Assembly: GCA_016930695.1 (NCBI GenBank)
Contig: JAFGGD010000060.1
Coordinates: 1-56,930, forward strand
DNA from: Candidatus Eisenbacteria bacterium
Lineage (GTDB): Bacteria > Orphanbacterota > Orphanbacteria > Orphanbacterales > Orphanbacteraceae
Direction of reading: 5' to 3'
DNA: 56,930 bases
The position numbers were made by a program, and so were the translations under genes. Of this stretch, positions 25,768 through 35,072 are shown in pieces; the stretch's first letter is position 1, and each line of letters starts with the position of its first letter. The notes beneath the pieces were generated by a model. That model searched no databases. It was not told the origin of the DNA and was given only the letters and a program-made list of their open reading frames with translations.

Positions 25768-25878
25768 GGGGGTCACTGGGTATTGTAGCGCAATGGGTTG
25801 GGAGGTCAAGGGCCCTTCTGCCCTTCGCCGCAACGCCGTGGTCTGATTCGGTGTTCTTCCGGTCATGCGGATGCGGCA

Positions 25879-26466
25879 TCACTCGGGCGACCCGGTATCG
25901 GAATTCCCTTCGGAGCGAACACGGAAGTGTCCGATCATTTCGGCGCAGAAGACGTCCGCTGTTTCGCTCACATATCCCGGGTCGGGGAAGTTATCGATGA
26001 TCAGGGGAACGCCCTCGGAGGAGCTTTTGTCGGAGACGATCCCCACATGATCGGCGACGCCGTCCGAGCGGTAGGTTCCGGTGTAGAAAACGACATCGCC
26101 CGGAAGGAAGTCACGATCCAACGGTAGGGGCTCCCAATGCCGCCGAAACCAATCCACGAGAACGCGCGCCCTCCTGGCGTCAATGGAGTTCCCCTCCGCG
26201 AATGGGTATTCTTCCCTGTGCGCGCGGATGTCCTCGGCGAGAAGAGTCCGCAGATCGATCCCCGCGGAAAAGAAGGCATCCAAAACGACATCCGTACACA
26301 CTCCCTCTCCGGGGGAACGATAGTAGCCCATTGTTCTATCCCATGCGACGACGCCGATCTGCTTCTTGGCTCCGGCTAGAATCGCGCGACCTCGCGATTC
26401 TTCCGCTCCAGTGCTCGTCGACAACAAAAAGCACAGGAAAATGAGAACGGCGAGGCAGGCGTTCAT
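25879..26466 (-). CDS. Exported DUF1287 (YijF-like) protein
   Basis: 195 residues from the ATG at 26466, which opens a signal peptide (MNACLAVLIFLCFLLSTSTGA). An in-frame ATG 29 codons upstream (26553) has a better GGGGAAAG site, so the start is uncertain. Seen: GVCTDVVLDAFFSAGIDL, LPGDVVFYTG, ADHVGIVSD and a C-terminal GHFR, the order found in DUF1287. Known: the family has an NlpC/P60-like papain fold with a Cys-His pair (here Cys in GVCTD and His in ADHVGIV), but its substrate is not established. It is probably periplasmic, possibly acting on peptidoglycan. Its promoter was not identified. Confidence 0.85.
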   Translation of the reverse strand: MNACLAVLIFLCFLLSTSTGAEESRGRAILAGAKKQIGVVAWDRTMGYYRSPGEGVCTDVVLDAFFSAGIDLRTLLAEDIRAHREEYPFAEGNSIDARRARVLVDWFRRHWEPLPLDRDFLPGDVVFYTGTYRSDGVADHVGIVSDKSSSEGVPLIIDNFPDPGYVSETADVFCAEMIGHFRVRSEGNSDTGSPE

Positions 26467-26820
26467 CCGGTTCGAGACGGGCGCCTCTTGCGCTACGTTC
26501 TCCGGCGAATATGGAGCGTCCAAGTTCCCGCGTCCGATTCCTTTTATTTCCATTTTTCTTTCCCCTGTCCACGCCGTTTTTACGGAATCCCGGGCCGCTC
26601 GTTCGAATACTTTTACTATAAACACAAGGGAGGGCCTCGCCCAGCCCCCTACAAATGATGGGAGGCGAAAGTACGTCCACAACATCCACGCCTCACCCTT
26701 CAGCTTTACGCTCCCGACGGCTGGGCGAAAACGCCTTCCCCGTGTAAGTTGAAAGCGTCCGGGGATCGCCGGCGGCCTCCGGATGAAAACGAGTGGGGAT
26801 CGCCACCGGGGGAAAGAAAG

Positions 26821-27468
26821 ATGATTCCTCGAAGATCCATTCCCGTCTTGTTTGGGCCGTTGTTTTTTCTCGCCGTATTCCATCCCGGCCGGGCGGCCGG
26901 GCAGACCGTTCCGGTCGTCGAGGAGATCGAGGCGGTGGACATCTGCTGCCACGGTGTCTTCACGCGCGCGGATCTCTTCGAGAGGATCGTGCGCTCCGGG
27001 CCGGACAGGATCCTCGGGAATCAGATCCGGCGGTTCAACTACGCCGTCGCCTGCTATGTCCTCTATCCCCTGACGGAGGAAGACCGCCTGATCCTCCGTT
27101 TCCAGGCGGAGTGCAGGGAATGGTGCTTTCCCGATTCCACGCGGATACTCGTCGAGTGGAACGGCGAAACGTGGATGTCCGACTCCCTCTTCACCGTCGT
27201 GTACGACATACAGGACGGCTGGCTCTCTCCGCTCGTGATCCCCTTGGGGGCGGAACAGAGGAGGGTGCTTCGCCCCTTCGATTCGTCGGTGCTGAAATAC
27301 GCTGCGGAGAAAGAGATGAAAGCGCTCCTTCACGGGTGCTACTTCGGACACGGAAAGGGCCCTGCCGAGAAGATTCAGATCTTCGCGGTCATCCCGGTCC
27401 TCTCCACGAGTGGCGTCCCCTGGACGAACCAAGGAGAGACATTCCGTGTCTCTCTGGCGAAACTCTAG
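26821..27468 (+). CDS. Secreted hypothetical protein
   Basis: 215 residues from the ATG at 26821 (GGGGGAAAG upstream), which gives a signal peptide (IPVLFGPLFFLAVFHPGRAAG). The mature part is soluble with no TM helix, with four Cys in a spread pattern (ICCHG, ACYVLY, ECREWC, GCYFG) that could form disulfides. No family recognised. It is divergent from the DUF1287 gene (354 bp between starts). The following 280 bases to the ncRNA candidate contain small GC hairpins but no gene. Confidence 0.7.
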   Translation: MIPRRSIPVLFGPLFFLAVFHPGRAAGQTVPVVEEIEAVDICCHGVFTRADLFERIVRSGPDRILGNQIRRFNYAVACYVLYPLTEEDRLILRFQAECREWCFPDSTRILVEWNGETWMSDSLFTVVYDIQDGWLSPLVIPLGAEQRRVLRPFDSSVLKYAAEKEMKALLHGCYFGHGKGPAEKIQIFAVIPVLSTSGVPWTNQGETFRVSLAKL

Positions 27469-27746
27469 AGAAACGGCGGCGCACGATCCCCCCTCCCTTC
27501 CTTCCTCCGGCATCAAGAAAGCGAATAACCGATTCATTAGAAACAAGTTACGTTTAATTTCCAGGTTTTCGGGGGACGGGCCCCCAATCCCGCCCACCTA
27601 TCTTCTTGCCAAGAAAAAGGATAACGGGAAAAGGCATTTCAGCGTCCCCGGCACGGGGAGGAAAAGGGGCCGGCGGAGTGGATGAAAAGGGAAAGGAGCG
27701 ACGGGACGGGCAAGACCTAACCAACTGTCAATAATAGAATTAGAGC

Positions 27747-28014
27747 GCCGGGCTCTGTGATGTTCCAAGAAAATCCACGAGGGGCTTGGCCGGGAGGCGC
27801 TGTTTGGGATAGACTGGTTATTGCGACGACGAAACCTGTCGATGGACCGGAAGACGCCGGACCTGGTCGACGCGACGGGACGCCGCCGGGGCGAGGAGAA
27901 CGTCCTCGACACCTTCCTTACCTCCCATGCAGGCAGTTGGGAAACTGTTCGAAGGTCGTCCGCCCCCCCGGCAAGCGAACCCCGGAGCCAATCGGCCGGT
28001 CCGGCCTTTTTTTT
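27747..28014 (+). ncRNA. Candidate structured small RNA ending in a terminator
   Basis: A stretch without convincing coding potential ends in a textbook terminator on the plus strand, although no plus-strand gene precedes it closely (the last ends at 27468). A long-range helix pairs 27784-27797 with 27961-27976 (GCTTG/CAAGC plus CCGGG/CCCGG). Inside are the perfect hairpins 27892-27897 with 27903-27908 and CAGTT (27934-27938) with AACTG (27943-27947). A TAGAAT at 27735-27740 could be its -10 box, giving a start near 27747; the -35 is poor. It lacks the hallmarks of tmRNA, RNase P RNA and SRP RNA. A divergent 6S RNA is possible. It converges on glnA, ending 18 bases from the glnA stop. Confidence 0.5.
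27994..28014 (+). terminator. Rho-independent terminator of the candidate small RNA
   Basis: GGCCGG (27994-27999), a one-base loop, CCGGCC (28001-28006), then eight T. On the minus strand the hairpin is preceded, not followed, by the homopolymer, so it does not serve glnA. Confidence 0.8.
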
Positions 28015-28032
28015 ATCGCGATCGAGCCCGCC

Positions 28033-29388
28033 CTACAGCTTCTCCAGATAACGCTCCAGCTCCCAGCCGGTGACGTAATTACGGTATTCCTCCCACTCGG
28101 CGGTTTTGGCGCGGGTGAAGGCGTCGTAGACGTGCTCGCCGAGCGCCTCGCGTATGACATCGTCCCCGGCGAGGGCGCGGAGCGCGCCGCCCAGGGTCAT
28201 CGGGAGGGATTGGATCCCGCTCCGGGAGAGGGCCGCGTCGTCCAGATCGTAGACGTCCTCCTCCACCGGTTCCGGCGCGTTCATCTCCTTTTCGATTCCG
28301 TCCAGGCCGGCGGCGAGCATCACCGCGAAGGCGAGATAGGGATTCGCGCTCGGGTCCGGACAGCGGAGTTCGGCGCGCGTCGACTGTTCCCGTCCCGGCG
28401 AGTAGCTCGGCACGCGGATCAGCGCGGACCGGTTGACGCGGCCCCAGCAGACATAGACCGGCGCTTCGTAACCCGGCGTCAGCCGCTTGTAGGAGTTCAC
28501 CGTAGGCGCGACCACCGCGGCGAAGGCGCGGGCGTGGGCGAGCTGCCCGGCGATGAAACGGTACGCCGCCGGCGAGAGGCGGTAGCGGTCATCGGCGTCG
28601 AAGAAGGCGCTCTTCCCCTCCCGATCGAAGAGGGATTGGTGGACGTGCATCCCCGACCCGTTCTCCCCCTGGATCGGCTTGGGCATGAAGGTCGCGTAGA
28701 GACCGTGCGCCGCCGCCACGGCGCGGATCGTGTAACGGAGGGTGATCACGTTGTCCGCCGAGGTGAGGGCGTCGGCGTACTCGATGTCGATCTCGTGCTG
28801 CGCCATCGCCACCTCGTGATGCGCGCTCTCCGCGTGCATGCCGAGGGAGGAGGCGTAACGCATGATCTCCGCCTGCACCGCCGAAGCGAGATCGAGAGGG
28901 GAAAAATCGAAGTACCCCCCCACGTCGTGCGGCACCGGCCGGAGAGGGAAATCCATCCGCCGCGGCTTGTCGTCGGCGTTCTTCTTGAAGAGGAAAAACT
29001 CCAGCTCGGGGCCGGCGTTGTAGACGACTCCCATCGATGCGGCCCGCTCCATCATCCGCCGGAGCACGTATCGAGGGTCTCCCGGGAAGGGGGAGCCGTC
29101 GGGCCGGTGGATGTCGCAGATGATCCGCGCCGTGCGCGCCCCCGAAGGCGTCCAGGGGAGCACGCTGTAGGTGCGCCGGTCCGGCCGGAGCACCATGTCG
29201 GATTCATAGATCCTGGCGAACCCCTCGATGGAGGAACCGTCGAACCAGATCCCCCGGTCCAGCGCTTCCGGGAGACGCCCGGTGGGGATGCTGACGCTCT
29301 TCGTCGTGCCGAGAATGTCGGTGAACTGGAGGGCGACGATCTCGACCTCGTCCTCCTTCACCCTTTTCAGCAGATCGTCCCGTTTCAA
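28033..29388 (-). CDS. glnA: Glutamine synthetase, type I
   Basis: 451 residues from a TTG at 29388 that follows GAGGAGGTGACC; a GTG further upstream (29442) has no such site. Makes glutamine from glutamate, ammonia and ATP in the cytoplasm. Seen: FTDILGTTKSV near the N-terminus, WFDGSSIEGFARI, GPELEFFLF, NGSGMHVHQSL, the ATP-site block APTVNSYKRLTPG, and NRSALIRVP. The C-terminal part has VYDLDDAAL, not the adenylylated NLYDLP of the longer GSI-beta enzymes, and the length fits GSI-alpha, which is controlled by feedback rather than adenylylation. It stands alone; no amt or glnB is nearby. Confidence 0.96.
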   Translation of the reverse strand: MKRDDLLKRVKEDEVEIVALQFTDILGTTKSVSIPTGRLPEALDRGIWFDGSSIEGFARIYESDMVLRPDRRTYSVLPWTPSGARTARIICDIHRPDGSPFPGDPRYVLRRMMERAASMGVVYNAGPELEFFLFKKNADDKPRRMDFPLRPVPHDVGGYFDFSPLDLASAVQAEIMRYASSLGMHAESAHHEVAMAQHEIDIEYADALTSADNVITLRYTIRAVAAAHGLYATFMPKPIQGENGSGMHVHQSLFDREGKSAFFDADDRYRLSPAAYRFIAGQLAHARAFAAVVAPTVNSYKRLTPGYEAPVYVCWGRVNRSALIRVPSYSPGREQSTRAELRCPDPSANPYLAFAVMLAAGLDGIEKEMNAPEPVEEDVYDLDDAALSRSGIQSLPMTLGGALRALAGDDVIREALGEHVYDAFTRAKTAEWEEYRNYVTGWELERYLEKL

Positions 29389-29478
29389 GGTCACCTCCTC
29401 GCCGGGAAGGAAACAGGCGTCCGCGCCCGGCCGTCGCTTCACTAAAATCCGATCAGTAGCAGCGGCGGAAGGGAGGTG

Positions 29479-30564
29479 TCAAGAACGGAGCGCGGCGTCG
29501 ATCACGGCGCCGCCGAGGAGTGTGTCGCCGCGATAGAAGACGGCGGACTGGCCGGGGGTGACCGCCCTCTGTGGCTTGTGGAAGAGAACCCGCAGGCGGC
29601 CCCGATCGTCGCGGCGGAGGAGGGCGGCCGAGGGCTCGTGTCGGTAACGGATCTTCACGAGCACCTCGCCACGAAGCGCTTCCTCCTCCGGGGCGTGGAA
29701 GTTCTCGTCGCCGAGGATCGCGGCGGAGGCGAAAAGCTCCTCCTCCCGTCCGAGACGAATCACGTTCAGGCGGGTGTCCGTCTCCACCACGTAGAGAGGC
29801 TCGCCGGCGGCGACGCCGAGACCCTTTCTCTGGCCGATGGTGTAGCACGCGGCCCCGCGGTGCGTGCCGATGCGCGTCCCCGCCCCGTCCATGATCGGAC
29901 CGGGCCGCGGTTCGCCGAGGAAGCCGGGGAGATCGCCCGTCCCGAGAAAGCAGACGTCCTGGCTCTCGGGACGGTCGACGGCGGGGAGCCCGGCCGCGGC
30001 TGCGATCCTCCGCACCTCCGCCTTCGCAAGCCCGCCGACGGGAAAGGCGAGGCGCGGGAGCGCCGCGGCGCCGATCGCCCAGAGCACGTAGGACTGGTCT
30101 TTGGAGAGATCGGCCGCGCGCCGGATCCGGAGACCGCCCTCCGGCCCGGCGAGGCGAGCGTGGTGCCCCGTGGCGAGCCGGTCGAAGCCCCCGTCCAGAA
30201 CCTCGCGCAGAAGAACCCCGAACTTGATGCTCCGGTTGCAAACCACGCAGGGGTTCGGTGTGCGTCCGGCGAGATACTCCCGGCGGAAGGGCTCCATCAC
30301 TTCGTCCCGGAAGATCTCGCGCGCGTCCAGCACGTGGTGCGGAATCCCGAGCGCCTCCGCGACGCGCGCCGCGCCGCCGAGCGAGTCCTCTTCCGGTCCG
30401 CCCTCTCCTTCGGCGCCGCAGAGATGGCGGATGGTGAAGGCGACGGTCCGGCATCCCGCCTCGCGGAGAAGCCAGGCGGCGGCGGAGCTGTCCACCCCCC
30501 CGCTCAGGGCGACGGCGACCCGTTCCCCCGCTCCGGGCATCCGGTTTTCGCTTTCACCGCTCAT
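29479..30564 (-). CDS. mnmA: tRNA-specific 2-thiouridylase
   Basis: 361 residues. Adds sulfur to U34 of tRNA-Lys, -Glu and -Gln. Seen: the PP-loop SGGVDSS (21-27), TPNPCVVCN with the first catalytic Cys, GHHARL, KDQSYVLW, the second Cys in ESQDVCFL, and the C-terminal RYRHEP and GQSAVFY beta-barrel motifs. Length and motif order are normal. The ATG at 30564 has AGGAA upstream. It is separated by a strong terminator from the TPR gene at 30658, so it has its own promoter or reads through. Confidence 0.96.
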   Translation of the reverse strand: MSGESENRMPGAGERVAVALSGGVDSSAAAWLLREAGCRTVAFTIRHLCGAEGEGGPEEDSLGGAARVAEALGIPHHVLDAREIFRDEVMEPFRREYLAGRTPNPCVVCNRSIKFGVLLREVLDGGFDRLATGHHARLAGPEGGLRIRRAADLSKDQSYVLWAIGAAALPRLAFPVGGLAKAEVRRIAAAAGLPAVDRPESQDVCFLGTGDLPGFLGEPRPGPIMDGAGTRIGTHRGAACYTIGQRKGLGVAAGEPLYVVETDTRLNVIRLGREEELFASAAILGDENFHAPEEEALRGEVLVKIRYRHEPSAALLRRDDRGRLRVLFHKPQRAVTPGQSAVFYRGDTLLGGAVIDAALRS

Positions 30565-30584
30565 TCCGATTTCCTGGTGCGTCC

Positions 30585-30617
30585 GAAGAAAAGCCCCGCC
30601 TCCCGAAGAGGCGGGGC
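30585..30617 (-). terminator. Rho-independent terminator
   Basis: A 10-bp stem GCCCCGCCTC (30593-30602) with GAGGCGGGGC (30608-30617). On the minus strand it is followed by TTTTCTTC. It ends the TPR operon 30658-32571. Confidence 0.9.
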
Positions 30618-30657
30618 ATGCAACCCGCGGCGGGAGTCTTCCGCCGAAACGGTCGGA

Positions 30658-31830
30658 TCAGTCGCCGTATTCCTCGAGCTTCTCGTATTCCGCCTTCCGC
30701 CGGAGAGCGTCTTCCCGCTCGATCAGCTGCTCCTGCCTCGGAATCTGGCGTTCCGCGTAAGGGGACCAGATCGGATCGCTCAGAGTGACCGCCTTCTCGA
30801 ACTTGGCGATCGCCTGCTCGTACTTCTTCTGTTTCTCCAGGATGTCGCCCCAGACGCACCAACCCCGGGCGTTGTTCGGGTTCAGCTCGAGACCGCGGCT
30901 CACGTTCTGAATCGCCCCGCTCAGGTTCTTGATCTTGTCGCTCGCCTGCAGATCGGCGAGCCGGATGAAAGCCTCCGAGCTGGACGGGTCCTGCTGAATC
31001 AGACGCTCGTAGGCGCCCGCCGCGGCGAGGGTGTCCCCGGTGTGCAGGTTGGCGACGGCGAGGCTCCGCACCCAGTTGGCGTTGTCCGGCTCCAGGTCGG
31101 CGAGGCGGGCGTAGAGTTCCGCGGCGCCGCCGAAATCCTCCATCTCGACGCGCAGCCGGGCGACGTTCTTCATGAGTCGGGCGTTTTCCGGGTCCTTCGC
31201 CAAAAGGGTTTCCTGAGAGGCGAGCAGCTCGTCGGTTTTGCCGAGCTTGTTGTAGATCGCCGACAGCTTCTGCTGGATGTCCTCGTTGTCCGGCTCCGCC
31301 TCGAGCGCCTTCTCGTATGCGACCTGCGCCTCTTCCCAGCGCTCCTCCTTCTCGTAATAGAAGGCGAGGTCGGTCTGAAGCCGGGTATCCTCCGGATCGA
31401 CCTGGATCGCCCGCTGGATCTGGACGGCGGCGTTGGCGTAGTCTTCGCGATCCGCGTACGCCGCGGCGAGACGGGCGAATCCGTCCGCGTCGTCGGGGAA
31501 TTTAGCCGTGTAACGTTGATAAAGCTCAAAAGCCTCGTCGTAACGCTCCTGGGCGCGCACCGCGAAAGCGAGGTTGGTGTAGGCCACCTTGTTGTCCGGC
31601 TGGATCCGCACCACCTCGCGATAAGCCTCCTCCGCCTGGGAGTAGAGTTCGCTGTCCAGGTAGTGCTTGCCGCTGTTCATCAGGCGGGTCACCCTGGTGT
31701 CCTCGTCCACGGTGCCGTCCTTCTCGAACTCCATCACGTCCTCGTGCACCTGCTGGCAGGCGGCGAAAAGGAGCGCCGCGGCGGCGAAGAGAACGGCGAA
31801 GAGCAATGCTCGACGCTTACCGGTTTTCAT
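30658..31830 (-). CDS. TPR lipoprotein
   Basis: 390 residues from the ATG at 31830 (GGGAGGG upstream). Seen: a lipoprotein signal with lipobox FAAC (ALLFAACQQ), then eight or nine TPR units across residues 45-350 (for example AEEAYREVVRIQPDNKVAYT and AQVAYEKALEAEPDNEDIQQ). A charged C-terminal helix follows. TPR scaffolds bind partner proteins; as a lipoprotein it would act in the periplasm. It follows a second, smaller TPR gene by 90 bp, probably one operon from the promoter at 32713-32741. Partner unknown. Confidence 0.88.
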   Translation of the reverse strand: MKTGKRRALLFAVLFAAAALLFAACQQVHEDVMEFEKDGTVDEDTRVTRLMNSGKHYLDSELYSQAEEAYREVVRIQPDNKVAYTNLAFAVRAQERYDEAFELYQRYTAKFPDDADGFARLAAAYADREDYANAAVQIQRAIQVDPEDTRLQTDLAFYYEKEERWEEAQVAYEKALEAEPDNEDIQQKLSAIYNKLGKTDELLASQETLLAKDPENARLMKNVARLRVEMEDFGGAAELYARLADLEPDNANWVRSLAVANLHTGDTLAAAGAYERLIQQDPSSSEAFIRLADLQASDKIKNLSGAIQNVSRGLELNPNNARGWCVWGDILEKQKKYEQAIAKFEKAVTLSDPIWSPYAERQIPRQEQLIEREDALRRKAEYEKLEEYGD

Positions 31831-31920
31831 TTCTCGTCTTCCCTCCCTGAAAGAAGCGCAGTTCACGATCGGATTCCATGGGGATGTACGGAAAAACTGT
31901 ACAGACGCCTTCCCGGTCCG

Positions 31921-32571
31921 TCAACGGCCGAGCCGCCGTTCCGCGTCGGAGATGTTGACGCGGAGCCGGCTCGCCAGGCGGTGGCGCGGGTCCGTTTCCA
32001 AAGCCCGCTTCCACTCGCGAATCGCCTCCTCGAAGATTCCGGCCCGGGCGAAGAGGACGCCGAAGCCGAATCGCGCCTCCACGCAGCGGGGATCGATCTC
32101 CAGGGCGCGCCTGTACTCCTCCGCGGCCCGCTGAGTCTCCTTTTGCCTCTCCTCCGGTTCCGCGGCGATCTCGCCGCTTTCCGCGAGGAAATCGGCGTAG
32201 AAGGCGCGGGCGAGAGGATCGAGAGGCCGGGCGGCGAGGAAATCGCGGAAAGCCTTGTCCGCCTCTTCCCGCCGATTGAGTTCGGCCAGCACGTAGGTCA
32301 GGTTCACGAGCACCGGAAGATCGGCGGCGGCCCGGAGCGAGCGCCGGTACCTTTCAATCGCCTCGTCGTGCAGCTGCATGTCGTAGTACGCGTTCCCCAG
32401 CTTAAAGAGGATCTCTGCGGAATCCGCGTCCACGCCGAGGAGCGCCTCATAGGCGTCGACCTTCTGGGCCGGACTGGTCAGCGTTTCAATGGCGTCGAAG
32501 TCGACCGCCGCCGCGAGGGCGGGAATCGCGAGAAGAATCCAGATGGCGAGGTTTCGTGCTGTCCGAACCAT
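31921..32571 (-). CDS. Exported TPR protein
   Basis: 216 residues from the ATG at 32571, which starts a signal peptide (NLAIWILLAIPALAAA). A 30-codon upstream extension is possible but not supported by a site. Seen: four TPR units (SAEILFKLGNAYYDMQLHDE, ADLPVLVNLTYVLAELNRRE, a third with an acidic insert, and a last with CVEARFGFGVLFARAGIFEE). Probably periplasmic. First gene of an operon with the TPR lipoprotein at 30658. Confidence 0.83.
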   Translation of the reverse strand: MVRTARNLAIWILLAIPALAAAVDFDAIETLTSPAQKVDAYEALLGVDADSAEILFKLGNAYYDMQLHDEAIERYRRSLRAAADLPVLVNLTYVLAELNRREEADKAFRDFLAARPLDPLARAFYADFLAESGEIAAEPEERQKETQRAAEEYRRALEIDPRCVEARFGFGVLFARAGIFEEAIREWKRALETDPRHRLASRLRVNISDAERRLGR

Positions 32572-32712
32572 GGGGACGACCGTTCCTTTCCCTGTTTCCT
32601 TTTCCACCGGCCTGGGGATCGGCCGGTTCCCGCTCTCCGCGGGAGGCGAAGCCGGGAGCACGGCCGGTTCCGGGAGGTAGCCGTGCCTATCGCCAATAAC
32701 CAGAACATGTTA

Positions 32713-32741
32713 AGCCTACCCGTCCTCGCCGTTTCTGTCAA
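32713..32741 (-). promoter_or_regulatory. Sigma70-type promoter with TAGGCT -10
   Basis: The minus strand reads TTGACA (32741-32736), a 17-bp spacer and TAGGCT (32718-32713). Expected start near 32705, leading to the TPR gene at 32571. Confidence 0.65.
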
Positions 32742-33017
32742 CCGCAAAGGGGCGGCTCGACTTTGCTCCCTTTCTCCGCGGCGGCCGCGCCGTGACGATC
32801 AAGCGACGGGAAAAGGTGACGGATCGCCGGATCGGGGGAAACGGTGCCCTTCGCCCGAACGGGAGAGGATCGCGTGGGGATGGGGACGCGGGGGCTGGGC
32901 GCGAAGGAACCGGAGGACTCTGGAAAGGGTAGGCGCCCCACCGGCTTGAATGCTAGGATGGCGGCCGGGAAAGTGGGCGGCGGCTCGCGCCGACCACACA
33001 GTCCGGGGAGGCGGAGG

Positions 33018-34232
33018 ATGCACGTCGCTCTACTTCATCCGCTCGGCATGCGCGGCATCGGCCGCTACACCCACAACCTGGCGAACGCGGTGGCGCCTCG
33101 GGTCGATCGTTGTTCCCTGCTCACGTCGAGCCGTTTCGAACTCCGCGATCTTCCGCGCGCCTATCGATGGGAGCCCCTCTTCCACCTCTGGGACGTGGGA
33201 GCGAGGGACAATCGTTCCCTGACCCCCGGCGAACGGCTTCTCCGGCCGGCGGAAAGAATCACCCGTTTCCTGCGGTATGACCGATCGTACAGGCGGGCGA
33301 CGGCGTGGGTGCGGCGCGAGCGCCCCTCGGTGATTCACACGCAAGAGATTCTATTCTGGTGGGAAGCGCGGCACCTTCTCCGAATGGGAACGGATGGAAC
33401 GCGTCTCGTCATCACCTGCCACAACGTGGAAGACCTGGGGTCGCGAGCCGGTGAAGAGGGGGGCGACTCGTCGTGGATGCGCCGAAGCATGGACCGGCTC
33501 TACACGCGCGCGGCGGCGGTGATCGTGCACGGCGCAGCCAACCGCGAGGATTTCATCCGGCTCTACCCGGAGGCGGCGGAAAAAGTCTGGGTCGTGCCGC
33601 ATGGATGCGAGCCGCCGCCCGATCCCAACCCGGAGGCCCGCGCTCGTGGTCGCCGCCGCTGGGGGGTCGGCGACGACGAAATATTAGCGGTCAATTTCGG
33701 TGAGGTGAAACCCTACAAGGGGCTGGAGACGCTCATCGACGCGGCGGGGCTCCTCGCCGCGGGAAACGCACCGGTTCGAATCGTCGTGGCGGGGCTTCCC
33801 ATCGACCCGGCCTACGGCGCCGCCTTGGAGGCGCGCCGCGCCGCTCTCGACGCCGGCGCCGGACGTTTGACCCTGGACTTCCGCTACATCCCCGGCGATG
33901 AGGCGAGCGACCTCCTCCGGGCGGCGGACCTCTGCGTGCTCACTCACAGACGCGCCTACCAGAGCGGTGTTCTCGCGCTCGCTTTCACGCACGGCCTCCC
34001 GGCCGTGGTGAGCGACGCGGGAGCCCTCGGCGAGACGGTCCGCGAGACGGGCGCCGGCGTAGCCGTGCCGGCGGGAGACACGGCCTCCTTCGCCCGAGAG
34101 ATTCTCCGGCTCGCCTCCGACGGATCGGAGCGGAAACGCATGGCCGCGGCCGCGACGCGCGCCGCGTCGGGACCGCTTTCCTGGGAGGAGTCGGGACGCC
34201 GAACCATGGAAGTCTATAAGAAAATCCTCTGA
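33018..34232 (+). CDS. GT4-family glycosyltransferase
   Basis: 404 residues from the ATG at 33018, which follows GGGGAGGCGGAGG and opens the fold (MHVALLHPLGMRGIGRYTHN). Seen: an N-terminal Rossmann half with HTQEILFWWEARHL and TCHNVEDLG, then the nucleotide-sugar half with AVNFGEVKPYKGLETLIDA, RIVVAGLPID and SGVLALAFTHGLPAVVSDAGALGE, which holds the usual E-x7-E-like donor region in altered form (SGV in place of the first Glu). Cytosolic GT-B enzyme using a nucleotide sugar. The acceptor is unknown. Alone on the plus strand between leftward operons. Confidence 0.88.
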   Translation: MHVALLHPLGMRGIGRYTHNLANAVAPRVDRCSLLTSSRFELRDLPRAYRWEPLFHLWDVGARDNRSLTPGERLLRPAERITRFLRYDRSYRRATAWVRRERPSVIHTQEILFWWEARHLLRMGTDGTRLVITCHNVEDLGSRAGEEGGDSSWMRRSMDRLYTRAAAVIVHGAANREDFIRLYPEAAEKVWVVPHGCEPPPDPNPEARARGRRRWGVGDDEILAVNFGEVKPYKGLETLIDAAGLLAAGNAPVRIVVAGLPIDPAYGAALEARRAALDAGAGRLTLDFRYIPGDEASDLLRAADLCVLTHRRAYQSGVLALAFTHGLPAVVSDAGALGETVRETGAGVAVPAGDTASFAREILRLASDGSERKRMAAAATRAASGPLSWEESGRRTMEVYKKIL

Positions 34233-34294
34233 TGGGTTTCCATCCGCTGAGCGCGCCGCCCCGCGTCCGGGCGGCGGACTCCGTCACGGGCGGA

Positions 34295-35071
34295 TCAGGA
34301 GAGCGTGAGCGCGACCGCGCCGGCGGCCGCGACGGCGAGACAGTACCAACCGAAACGGTCGATCTTTCCCGCGAGCACGATGCCCACCAAAAAGCGGAGC
34401 GCCAGGTATCCGGAGAGGATCGCCACCGCCGTTCCGGCGAGGGCGGGGAGAAGCACGCCGCCGGCGGCCGCCTCGGCCCCCAGATCGCGCGCGGTGAGGA
34501 GGGCGGCGCCCAGAATGGCCGGCACCGAGAGCAGGAAGGAGAACTCCGCCGCTTCCTTTCGCCGGAGCCCCAGAAAGAGGGCCGTCGCGATGGTCGCGCC
34601 GGACCGGGAGATCCCGGGAAGGATGGCGATCGCCTGGGCGACGCCGATCAGAAAAGCGATCCGGTAGGTGAGCTCCCTCTCCCGTTTGGGCGCGAGGCGG
34701 GTCAGCAGAAGGATCACGCCGGTCACCGCCAAGGCGATCGTCGTCGGCCCGGGCCGCTCGAAAAGCTCCTCGATCCGGTCCTTGAGGAAAACGCCCGCGA
34801 ATCCCGTCGGGACGAGGCCGGCGACGATGGCGATTCGGTAACGATTTCGCGCGCGGTCGAATCGCGGCCGCAGAAGGTCGATCACCTTCTCCCGGTAAAA
34901 GAAGAGGACCACCAGCGCCGTGCCGACGTGGAGGAGCACCTCCATCAGGATGCCCTCGGCGTGCACGCCGAGCACCGCCTGCCCCAGCACCAGGTGCCCC
35001 GAGCTGGAAACGGGGAAAAACTCGGTTAATCCCTGAATCAATCCGAGAATGAGCGCGGCGGCGAATCCCAT
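34295..35071 (-). CDS. uppP: Undecaprenyl-diphosphatase
   Basis: 258 residues, seven or eight TM helices. Releases phosphate from undecaprenyl diphosphate so the carrier lipid can be reused for wall and glycan synthesis; also gives bacitracin resistance. Seen: the two family motifs GLTEFFPVSSSGHL (14-27) and LPGISRSGATI, with the catalytic Glu, His and Arg. The ATG at 35071 lies one base past the UbiA-family stop (TGACATG), so the two are translationally coupled. Confidence 0.96.
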   Translation of the reverse strand: MGFAAALILGLIQGLTEFFPVSSSGHLVLGQAVLGVHAEGILMEVLLHVGTALVVLFFYREKVIDLLRPRFDRARNRYRIAIVAGLVPTGFAGVFLKDRIEELFERPGPTTIALAVTGVILLLTRLAPKRERELTYRIAFLIGVAQAIAILPGISRSGATIATALFLGLRRKEAAEFSFLLSVPAILGAALLTARDLGAEAAAGGVLLPALAGTAVAILSGYLALRFLVGIVLAGKIDRFGWYCLAVAAAGAVALTLS

Positions 35072-35072
35072 G

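Noticed and set aside
27726-27731. TTGACA box on the minus strand near 27730
   Set aside because: No -10-like hexamer lies 16-19 bp downstream and no leftward gene starts there.
27747-28014. tmRNA, RNase P RNA or SRP RNA
   Set aside because: None of the tRNA-like end with CCA, the RNase P conserved blocks or the SRP GGUCAGG...GGAAG loop was found. 6S RNA remains possible but unproven.
29476-32949. 1157-codon plus-strand open frame over mnmA and two TPR genes
   Set aside because: It crosses three real genes and a terminator, has no ribosome site and shows no family character.
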